DNA of 49,364 nt, taken from NCBI GenBank assembly GCA_013002885.1, contig JABDLS010000043.1:1-49364 (forward strand), given 5' to 3'. The position numbers and the translations under genes were made by a program. Shown piece after piece: positions 43,012 through 49,364 of the stretch. Position 1 is the first letter of the stretch, and each line of letters starts with the position of its first letter. The DNA comes from Gemmatimonadota bacterium (lineage in GTDB: Bacteria; Gemmatimonadota; Gemmatimonadetes; Longimicrobiales; Gaopeijiaceae). The notes beneath the pieces are model-generated. The model saw only the letters and a program-made list of their open reading frames with translations. It was not told the DNA's origin and ran no database searches.

Positions 43012-44144
43012 CCCGGTGGTGGGCTCCGCATGTCCTCGAATGAGGACACCCGACCCGACTGGGGCCCCCGTGCGAGCACCCGTTCCGCCAAGGCGTGAGC
43101 GGCCCTCCACGGGGTGACCCCGGTTCGAGTCGCTTCCTCGAAGATCTCTGCCAGCCGCGGTCCAATCGCCGACACTCGCGACTCCAGCTCTTCCAGCTGG
43201 TCCTCACCCCGGTAGATGAGGGTGAAGGCCATCGCCCCCCCGCCGTTGATGACGAAGTCCGGGGCGTAGAGAATCCCTCGCTCATGAAGGAGATCGGCAT
43301 CCGACGGGCGGGCGAGCTGGTTGTTCGCGGCGCCGGCGACGATGGCGCACTCGAGCCCCGATACGGTCTCCGAACTCAGCGTGGCACCCACAGCACAAGG
43401 CGCGTAGACGTCACAAGGTGTTGCCGTCACACCCCCGGAACGCACCACGGCACCACCGGTGGCCTCGGCCACACGTCGGGCTCGCTCCTCATCGACGTCG
43501 GCGAGCAACAAATCGACTCCCGCTCGCGCCAAACGCCGGGCCAACGGATCGCCGACCGCACCGACGCCCTCCACCAGGACGGTCCGGCCACCCAGATCTT
43601 CGCTTCCGAAGCGATGGGCCACGGCGGCCTGAATCCCGGAAAAGACCCCCAAGGCGGTGAAGGGACTCGGGTCCATGGGTCCGTGGTCCCGCCCATGGAC
43701 GCCGATCACGTAGGGCGTCACTTCGGCGATCGTCTTCATGTCGTCCACCGACGTGCCCAGGTCGGCACCGGTTCCGTAGCGGCCCCCAAGCGAGTTCAGT
43801 AGCGCCCCGAATCGAAGGAGCAGACCACGCCGTTGGTCTCCGTCCAACGGCCCGGGAACGGCGAGGACGCTCTTGCCTCCGCCGAAGGGGAAGTCCATGG
43901 CCGCCCATTTGTACGTCATTCCCCGGGCGAGTCGAAGTCCGTCTGCCAAACCATCTTCTGGCGTCGGATACACCTTCATCCGACAGCCACCGGTGGGAGG
44001 GCCCAGGGTGTCGTCATCGAGAACGACGAAGATCCACGTTCCCGTCGGGCCGTCACGACGGACGACCACCCCTACGCCATCCCAGTCGGAGAGCAGGGCC
44101 TCGATGCCTCCGACGTCGCCTGCTGCGCCCGGAGCGCCGGTCAC
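42999..44144 (-). CDS. Leucine-type amino acid dehydrogenase (Glu/Leu/Phe/Val family)
   Basis: 381 aa. It oxidatively deaminates branched-chain or related amino acids with NAD, feeding 2-oxo acids and ammonium to central metabolism. K79 (TYKWA) and K91 (FPFGGGKSVL) are the substrate and catalytic lysines; the Rossmann domain is VLVEGVGAVGDPLARRLARAGVDLLLADVD. The short length and the PTGGCRMKVYP opening fit leucine or phenylalanine dehydrogenase rather than glutamate dehydrogenase. Its end overlaps the STAS-like gene on the other strand. Confidence 0.92.
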   Translation of the reverse strand: MTGAPGAAGDVGGIEALLSDWDGVGVVVRRDGPTGTWIFVVLDDDTLGPPTGGCRMKVYPTPEDGLADGLRLARGMTYKWAAMDFPFGGGKSVLAVPGPLDGDQRRGLLLRFGALLNSLGGRYGTGADLGTSVDDMKTIAEVTPYVIGVHGRDHGPMDPSPFTALGVFSGIQAAVAHRFGSEDLGGRTVLVEGVGAVGDPLARRLARAGVDLLLADVDEERARRVAEATGGAVVRSGGVTATPCDVYAPCAVGATLSSETVSGLECAIVAGAANNQLARPSDADLLHERGILYAPDFVINGGGAMAFTLIYRGEDQLEELESRVSAIGPRLAEIFEEATRTGVTPWRAAHALAERVLARGPQSGRVSSFEDMRSPPPGQLS

Positions 44145-44174
44145 CGCCAGTGGCCCCTCATCTCCGGCGGTCTG

Positions 44175-45518
44175 TCAAGGCGACTCCGGGAAGAGCCTGA
44201 GTAGCAAGTCGCCGAGCTCGGCGTCGTCCATGGCCCCCCGGACCAGGACCCATCCGAACGGCGTCTCGGTGCTGACCTCGCCCACCCCCGTCTCCATGGG
44301 AGGAAGGATCGACGGATCGATGCCCGGCTCGAGATGAAAGACTTCGAAACGTCGTCCGTCTGCCATACGCTGACGCACCCGGGCGCCCCAGGCCGTCGAG
44401 CCTTCGCCGAGGTTCGTCACGTCCATGACCTCGTGCCCCGGTACCGAGAGCAGCGGCTCGGTGACGTCCTCGTCGTCGGTCGCCTCCACCTCCAGGACCA
44501 GAGATCGTGACGCATCGGCCTCGGCATTGCCCCGAGCGGGTGCAGGCTCCACGAGCGCGGCGTTGGCGACGACCGCAGGCGGCGCATTCGTCGCCTCCCG
44601 GACCTGCCTCCTCCTGGCTTCCGGGCCCGCCGGCTGACTGGAGTCGCCGGCCGCTGAAGCCCGCTGGTCGTCCACACGCCCAGTCAGAGCGACGGCCTCA
44701 CCTGCACCTGCTCCCGAGGCTTCTCCAGCAACGGCCGCCGACGCCTCCGGCGTCGTGGCCACCACGTCGGCCGGCGCCGCTACCGCACCATCGGCCGACA
44801 CGACCGGACTCTCCGCAACCTGCTCGAGCCTGTCCAGGGCCTTGGGCAGGGGCTCCGCTTCGCGTTCCTCGGCACTCGCATCCGCCATGGTCGCCCCGAC
44901 CCTACCCACGTCGGTATCGACGGTAGCCTCCTCCGCCGGAGACGACGGACGCGCGCGGCCACCGAGGACCTCTGTCTCAACTACCGACTCGTTCCCGATC
45001 GCACCTCGGTCCGATCGCTGGAGAGTCGCCGCCGCGCCCGCCGCCGCTCCATCCAGGAAGTCCTGGGAGGCCGCACGACCCGCCTCGCTCGAGACCGCAT
45101 CGGACTCAGCGGGCGCTTCGACCGCCGAGCTCACACCCGACCTCGGCGCGAGATCGGCACCAATGTCCAGGGCTCTGGACTGCAGTTGGCCGTCCCGAAG
45201 CATCCATCCGGCGCCCAACGCAAGAACCACCGAAGCTGCCCAGCCCATGCGTTGGAAGCGGCTGATGCCCCTGCGCTGCTGGGCCGTCCGCTGGACGTAC
45301 GCCCTCAACTCCTCGAGGCTCGGCACCTCCACCACGGGGGAGGCGAGCGCCAGCATGGCATGCGCATCCGACCGGGTCCGCCGCTCCACCTCCAGCCGGG
45401 CGGCGCACTCTGCGCACGCATCCAGGTGGGCCCGGATCCGCTCCGCTTCAGCGGCAGGGTACTCGTCCAGTGCTCCATCCAGATAGGCGTGCAGCGCGCC
45501 TTTATCGACGTGCGACAT
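44175..45518 (-). CDS. Anti-sigma factor with zinc finger, transmembrane helix and very long periplasmic part
   Basis: 447 aa from the ATG at 45518 (AAGGAGGAGG just upstream), overlapping the ECF sigma gene by 17 nt. The cytoplasmic part has H31-x3-C35-x2-C38. A transmembrane helix (91-107) leads to about 230 residues of Ala/Glu/Val-rich low-complexity sequence (about 108-338) and then a folded domain (339-447, LVLEVEATDDEDVTEPLLS ... HLEPGIDPSILPP). The terminal domain could sense an envelope signal or protect the protein from proteolysis. The extended spacer is unusual for this family. Confidence 0.88.
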   Translation of the reverse strand: MSHVDKGALHAYLDGALDEYPAAEAERIRAHLDACAECAARLEVERRTRSDAHAMLALASPVVEVPSLEELRAYVQRTAQQRRGISRFQRMGWAASVVLALGAGWMLRDGQLQSRALDIGADLAPRSGVSSAVEAPAESDAVSSEAGRAASQDFLDGAAAGAAATLQRSDRGAIGNESVVETEVLGGRARPSSPAEEATVDTDVGRVGATMADASAEEREAEPLPKALDRLEQVAESPVVSADGAVAAPADVVATTPEASAAVAGEASGAGAGEAVALTGRVDDQRASAAGDSSQPAGPEARRRQVREATNAPPAVVANAALVEPAPARGNAEADASRSLVLEVEATDDEDVTEPLLSVPGHEVMDVTNLGEGSTAWGARVRQRMADGRRFEVFHLEPGIDPSILPPMETGVGEVSTETPFGWVLVRGAMDDAELGDLLLRLFPESP

Positions 45519-46014
45519 CGGCCTCCTCCTTCTCTCTGTATGCCTCGGCAAGCCGCTTCCTGGCTCGCGACAGCGTCGTTCCGACGGCACCTACCGCCAG
45601 TCCTAGCTCGTTTGCGATCTCCGTGTAGCTCTGCCCCGCATCCCACAGCAGGAGGGCCTCCCGGTCCTTTTCCGAAAGCGAGTCCAACGCCTCCCGAACC
45701 AGGGCCCACTGCTCTTGCTCGATGAGCCGGGACTGGGGGTCCTGCGCACCTTCTTTCTGCACCTCGGTTTCCGACTTCAGGAGGACCAGGTGCTTCTTCC
45801 TTCGGATGACCGTCCGCGCCTCGTCCCGCGCGAGGTTCGCCGCCACCTGGAAAAGCCAGGCCCGCGGCTTACGGGGTTCATGCTGCAAGGCACGAACGAA
45901 GGCTTCCTGGGCGAGGTCTCGGGCTCGTTCCGCATCCCACACCTTGCGGTGAAGAAAGCGGACGAGGTCCTCGAACGTCGTCCGATAGAGGTCGTTCCAG
46001 TCGATGCCGCTCAT
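45502..46014 (-). CDS. ECF sigma factor
   Basis: 170 aa. Region 2 (DLVRFLHRKVWDAERARDLAQEAFVRALQ, AWLFQVAANLARDEAR) and region 4 (LSEKDREALLLWDAGQSYTEIANELGLAVGAVGTTLSRARKRL) are complete and joined by a short linker, as in all ECF factors. It is followed, with overlap, by its anti-sigma gene, which fixes near equal synthesis. Upstream on the minus strand a GGGGAAC at 46093-46099 resembles the -35 element many ECF factors use for their own promoter. Confidence 0.94.
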   Translation of the reverse strand: MSGIDWNDLYRTTFEDLVRFLHRKVWDAERARDLAQEAFVRALQHEPRKPRAWLFQVAANLARDEARTVIRRKKHLVLLKSETEVQKEGAQDPQSRLIEQEQWALVREALDSLSEKDREALLLWDAGQSYTEIANELGLAVGAVGTTLSRARKRLAEAYREKEEADVARR

Positions 46015-46185
46015 GGTGATCCCATCATCCTACTCCGGAGACTACGCTCCTGGCCGGCGATCACAACGTTCTCATCGCTCCGAATGATACCCGTTCCCCA
46101 CACAGCAATGCCCCATCCCGCCCCGTTCGACCCGTATGACGTCCGTCGGGGGCCCCCTTGCACATGATTCGGACCTTGGACTGAT

Positions 46186-47355
46186 TTGCTACCGAGGGAG
46201 TCGCCTGAACGGAGGATCATCCTGAAGATCGTTGTGCTAGGTGGGGGCCGAGTCGGGAGCGCCATCGTGCGGGATCTGGCCGCCGAAGAGGACTTCGAGG
46301 TACTCGTCGTCGATCTGGACCCGGTCCGGTGTGAGGAGCTCACCGAGTTCGGCGCCGACGGTGTCGTCGCCGACCTTTCCAAGGCAGAGACCGTCTCGAG
46401 GGCTGTCCAGGACGCCGACCTGGTCGTGGGAGCGGTTCCGGGCTTCATGGGATACCGGACGGTGGAGCGGGTGCTCCAGGAAGGAAAGCCCATCGTCGAC
46501 ATCTCGTTCTTCCCTGAAGACGCATTCGGGCTCGAGAAGCTCGCCGAGGAAGCCGGCGTCCCCTGCCTCTTCGACTGTGGCGTCGCTCCCGGCCTCAGCA
46601 ACATGGTGCTCGGGCGACTCGAGGAGCACCTCGACGTCACGACGTCGTACCACTGCCTCGTCGGGGGTCTTCCCGTCGAGCGACAATGGCCGTGGGAGTA
46701 CAAAGCACCCTTCTCCCCCGTCGATGTCATACAGGGGTACGTACGCCCGGCCCGCATGCGGAAGGACGGTCACGACGTAACCCGCCCGGCCCTCTCCGAC
46801 GTCGAGCTGGTCCACTTCTCCGGTCTGGGGTCGTTGGAGGCCTTCAACACCGACGGTCTCCGGTCACTTCTCAAGACGTCCGGGACTCCGAACATGGTCG
46901 AGAAGACCATGCGCTATCCCGGACACGCCGTCCGAATGCGAATTCTCCGGGAGGCCGGCTTCTTCTCCACCCAGGAGGTCCAGGCCGCATCAGGCTCCGT
47001 GCGGCCACTGGACGTCACCGAGTCGCTGCTCTTCAGCGCCTGGACGTTCGAGGACGGCGAGCCCGACCTCACCGTCATGCGCATCGTCGTCGAAGGGTCA
47101 CAGGACGGTGCAGCGGTACGGTACACGTACAACCTCCTGGACTACTACAACCCTGACACGGAGACCATGTCGGTGGCCCGGACCACAGGCTACACCTGCA
47201 CCGCCATGGTACGACTCCTCGCCAGCGGCCTCTGGGACAAGCCCGGGTTGGCACCTCCGGAGGTGATCGGCCGCGACGCCGATTGCTTCGACGCCGTCAT
47301 CCGACACCTCGAAGAGCGGGGCGTCCATGTCTTCCAGCGGGTGGAAGAGATCTAG
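46186..47355 (+). CDS. Saccharopine dehydrogenase family enzyme, L-lysine 6-dehydrogenase-like
   Basis: 389 aa from the TTG at 46186. The Rossmann motif IVVLGGGRVGSAIVRDLA, then GAVPGFMGYRTVE, DCGVAPGLSN, VGGLPVERQWPWEYKAPFSP and MRYPGHAVRMRIL follow bacterial lysine 6-dehydrogenase, which oxidatively deaminates the epsilon-amino group of lysine. The more natural start is a CTG at 46222 (giving MKIVVLGGG), because GGAGG lies 6 nt before it and nothing suitable precedes the TTG. Transcribed divergently from the ECF sigma gene. Confidence 0.88.
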   Translation: MLPRESPERRIILKIVVLGGGRVGSAIVRDLAAEEDFEVLVVDLDPVRCEELTEFGADGVVADLSKAETVSRAVQDADLVVGAVPGFMGYRTVERVLQEGKPIVDISFFPEDAFGLEKLAEEAGVPCLFDCGVAPGLSNMVLGRLEEHLDVTTSYHCLVGGLPVERQWPWEYKAPFSPVDVIQGYVRPARMRKDGHDVTRPALSDVELVHFSGLGSLEAFNTDGLRSLLKTSGTPNMVEKTMRYPGHAVRMRILREAGFFSTQEVQAASGSVRPLDVTESLLFSAWTFEDGEPDLTVMRIVVEGSQDGAAVRYTYNLLDYYNPDTETMSVARTTGYTCTAMVRLLASGLWDKPGLAPPEVIGRDADCFDAVIRHLEERGVHVFQRVEEI

Positions 47356-47362
47356 GCGGCTA

Positions 47363-47400
47363 GAGGTCGGCTGCGGGGCGGTCCCTGGCAGCCCCACCTC
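47363..47400. terminator. Hairpin between convergent genes
   Basis: GAGGT/ACCTC (47363-47367, 47396-47400) plus inner GGCTG/CAGCC (47369-47373, 47389-47393), with a one- and two-base internal bulge. It separates the lysine-dehydrogenase-like and M14 genes. No T-tract. Confidence 0.4.
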
Positions 47401-47405
47401 GGGAA

Positions 47406-49040
47406 CTATCCTCCCGACGGCGCCCTCAGGATGGGGTAGCGCCCCTCCTCGATGGATGCATCGAGGAGGGCCCAATTGGCCAAGCCATCGTCCGAGCGGG
47501 GTTCGAAGAGGGTGAACGCAAGCCTTCCCAGGGACTGGTTCACCGGTACCACCACGGTGCCCTCGGGAAGCGACTCCACCACCGTCTCCCACTCCCCGAA
47601 CAGGGTCCGCTCGGTCCGCCCCTGGAAGGGTCGTTCCGCGACCTGCGTCGAGTCGACGCGGAAGCGCTGAACCTCCATGTCGACGGTCGGCGTCATGGGC
47701 AGGACCTGCAGCCCGTGGGCCCGCGCTCGCTCGATGGCGGCCTCGGCACCGGGCAGAATGTAGTAGGCCTCGGGAGCCGTCTCGGTTTCTGCAGGAGTGA
47801 AGGTCCCATACTCGTGCATGGAGGTGGGGTTCACCACATCCAGACGCCGGAGGATGATCTCGCCCGTGTAGGGGTGCCGCTCTTCGGCCACCTCGCCCAG
47901 GAGGATGGTGACCTCCTCGGGCGACTGCTCGAACTCGGCCCGAGTCGCCAACTGCCGACCGATGACGCTTTCCCGCTCGGCGTCCTCGACGACCTCCTGG
48001 ATGCGCATCGCGTTCTGTTGCGCGAATTCGAGAATCTCCTCGACGAAGTACAGGGTCGCCAGGACACGATCCTCGAAGGTGGCGTACGAATACGCCTCGC
48101 TCAGGATGGCGATTCGGTTGCGGAGACCGATGTAGTTGTTGTTGAAGCGCGGGCGGTGGTCGAAGGTGTACCAACCGGGACGGCGGGGATTGTGGTTGCC
48201 GTAGTAGTAGTATTCCCAGCCGTGTTTCTCCTCGATCCGACGCGTCACCGTCGGGAGCCATTGATCCCGAAGAAATGAGTCGATGACCTCCGGCGTGTTG
48301 GGATGCAGGGGAGGCGAGTACGTCAGGTGATACGCGTGGCGCGTGCCGTTCGTCGTGTGCAAGTCCACGCCGACATGGGGGTCGTAGGCGGTCAGCATCG
48401 CCACGAGGGAGCGCGCTTCCGGCGCATCGAGTTTCATGTGGTCGCGATTCAGATCGAGGCCCTGAGCGTTGGGACGCTGGCCCATGCCTCCGACTGGGCC
48501 GTGCTGCCGCGGGCGGTTACCGAGGTCGACGCGCTCGTTCCCGTCGGCGTTGTAGATGGGCGCGACCAGAAGAACCAGATCGTCCGTCCAAGCCGGGTAA
48601 CCGCCGTTGACGTACTCGCGGAGGAGCATCAAGAGCGCCTCCTTACCACAGACCTCACCCGCGTGGATGTTTCCCTGCAGATAGACCCGGGTCTTTCCTG
48701 TGGCGTGAACCGCTTCCGGCGACGCATCCGAGGCCCCGACGACGAGAAGGGGCAGTGCCCTCCCCTCGTTGGTGTATCCGAAGGTCGTCAGATGGATCTC
48801 GTCAGAGAGCTCCGCGAGGCTCCGGGAAAGCTCAAGGACGTCCTCGTAGCTGCTGGTTTCCACGAAATCCGTTCGCTCGGCTCGGGTCAGGAGGTCGCTG
48901 AGCGCGGCCTGGCCCGCAGCCGGCCGTGGCACGAGAGCGAGGGTCACCGCGAGGAGGGCGGCGGTCGCGAGGCTCTGACACCGTTTGCTCGATGCGGCGA
49001 CGCCGAAAGAGGGAACGGTATGGAGCGCGGGAAGTCGCAT
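47406..49040 (-). CDS. Exported M14 family zinc carboxypeptidase
   Basis: 544 aa from the ATG at 49040. The N-terminus is a signal peptide (LATAALLAVTLALVPRPAAGQ, cleaved near residue 43). Zinc ligands are H126 and E129 in GNIHAGEVCGKE and H228 in VDLHTTNG; R199 in LDLNRDH is the substrate-carboxylate arginine, and the catalytic Glu is expected in LSEAYSY. The C-terminal domain (about 385-544) is beta-rich. Likely trims C-terminal residues from peptides in the periplasm. It is isolated from the upstream ABC gene by a strong terminator. Confidence 0.92.
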   Translation of the reverse strand: MRLPALHTVPSFGVAASSKRCQSLATAALLAVTLALVPRPAAGQAALSDLLTRAERTDFVETSSYEDVLELSRSLAELSDEIHLTTFGYTNEGRALPLLVVGASDASPEAVHATGKTRVYLQGNIHAGEVCGKEALLMLLREYVNGGYPAWTDDLVLLVAPIYNADGNERVDLGNRPRQHGPVGGMGQRPNAQGLDLNRDHMKLDAPEARSLVAMLTAYDPHVGVDLHTTNGTRHAYHLTYSPPLHPNTPEVIDSFLRDQWLPTVTRRIEEKHGWEYYYYGNHNPRRPGWYTFDHRPRFNNNYIGLRNRIAILSEAYSYATFEDRVLATLYFVEEILEFAQQNAMRIQEVVEDAERESVIGRQLATRAEFEQSPEEVTILLGEVAEERHPYTGEIILRRLDVVNPTSMHEYGTFTPAETETAPEAYYILPGAEAAIERARAHGLQVLPMTPTVDMEVQRFRVDSTQVAERPFQGRTERTLFGEWETVVESLPEGTVVVPVNQSLGRLAFTLFEPRSDDGLANWALLDASIEEGRYPILRAPSGG

Positions 49041-49159
49041 GGTGACCTGTCGAAGAGCGGAGCATGGAGCCCGGCGCCCGGAAGAAGCCGGGGCGCGAGT
49101 CGCACAGAAGTAGCATCGGCCGGCAAGGTAGCCCCCGACGCCCACCCCGAAAACACGAA

Positions 49160-49185
49160 GGGCCCGAAGCCGAAGCTCCGGGCCC
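49160..49185 (-). terminator. Intrinsic terminator with UUCG tetraloop
   Basis: On the minus strand an 11-bp stem (one G-U pair) is closed by C-UUCG-G, the exceptionally stable tetraloop, followed by a T-rich CTTCGTGTTTTCG at about 49147-49159. It ends the transcript of the ABC ATPase gene (stop at 49231). Confidence 0.82.
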
Positions 49186-49230
49186 ACCCATCATCCCCAC
49201 CCATCGTCTGTTCGTCTGGTCACGCGCCGT

Positions 49231-49364
49231 CTAGGAAACGTCGAAGCCGGCCTCGTTGAGCTCGGCAGCCTTGCGGGCGTCGTCCTCGCTGACGACCTGG
49301 CCGTCGAAGAGGTGCACGCTCCGGTCGGCCATGTGCGCATAGCGCGGATCGTGCGTCACCATGC
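49231..49364 (-). CDS. ABC transporter ATP-binding protein, C-terminal end (partial)
   Basis: Only the last 44 codons are in the window; the gene continues past the right edge. MVTHDPRYAHMADRSVHLFDGQVV contains the H-loop (THD) and the strand that follows it, closest in style to the LolD/MacB branch of export ATPases (lipoprotein release or macrolide/peptide efflux). The tail (SEDDARKAAELNEAGFDVS) is longer than in LolD. The permease is presumably outside the window. Confidence 0.85.
   Translation of the reverse strand, partial: MVTHDPRYAHMADRSVHLFDGQVVSEDDARKAAELNEAGFDVS

Noticed and set aside
1..49364. A search by eye for CRISPR arrays, tRNA or rRNA genes, transposases, integrases, attachment sites and defence genes.
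   Set aside because: None seen. The window reads as core chromosome; I found no coherent defence island or mobile element.

Overview
The window is GC-rich, tightly packed bacterial chromosome with 44 protein genes (43 complete, one cut by the right edge) and no rRNA, tRNA, CRISPR array, insertion sequence or phage gene that I could see. No gene-free stretch reaches 300 bases; the longest are about 24406-24686 and 34816-35080, and both hold hairpins and a promoter-like site. The gene set suggests Gemmatimonadota or a close FCB-group relative: type B succinate dehydrogenase with one five-helix cytochrome subunit, S46 peptidase, paired M16 peptidases, FlgO-like/TPR protein, Wzi-like outer membrane protein, and leucine and lysine dehydrogenases. 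That assignment is inference from gene content.

Layout. 38-6256: YceI protein; a TPR protein coupled to an exported protein; sdhCAB. 6416-11156: proC behind an EF-G-like GTPase, a DUF6159 membrane protein, a small exported barrel-like protein. 11193-19877: a minus-strand run mutS, TonB-C protein, PLP/CBS cysteine-metabolism enzyme, ddl, rhomboid protease, S46 peptidase. 20062-24405: NTF2-like and DUF302 pair; holA with a SPOR protein; a sigma factor and a zinc-finger anti-sigma factor. 24687-29806: gpmI, TPR protein, inactive and active M16 peptidases. 30027-34815: aminotransferase, Wzi-like protein, D-aminoacylase-type amidohydrolase. 35081-36584: lipoprotein plus collagen-like protein. 36589-42542: a six-gene minus-strand run (exported protein, iodotyrosine-deiodinase-like flavoprotein, GCS2-CBS ligase, aspartoacylase-like hydrolase, HMCES/YedK, Tat-exported ankyrin-like protein). 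42730-49364: STAS-like protein, leucine-type dehydrogenase, ECF sigma/anti-sigma pair, lysine-dehydrogenase-like enzyme, M14 carboxypeptidase, end of an ABC ATPase.

How it fits together. Exported and envelope peptidases (S46, M16 pair, M14, D-aminoacylase type) plus leucine and lysine dehydrogenases point to a heterotroph living on peptides and amino acids, feeding the TCA cycle (sdh) and lower glycolysis (gpmI). Two sigma/anti-sigma modules suggest envelope signalling.

The least expected signals are (1) several sites resembling the -24/-12 promoter of sigma-54, three with a single mismatch, placed and oriented ahead of an exported protein, a sigma-70-family sigma factor, a lipoprotein/collagen operon and a STAS-like gene; (2) a GCS2 ligase fused to CBS domains next to an aspartoacylase-like hydrolase, a possible make-and-break pair for an unknown amide metabolite; (3) a flavoprotein that keeps all three zwitterion-binding residues of iodotyrosine deiodinase; (4) an exported collagen-like protein with 49 unbroken Gly-X-Y triplets.
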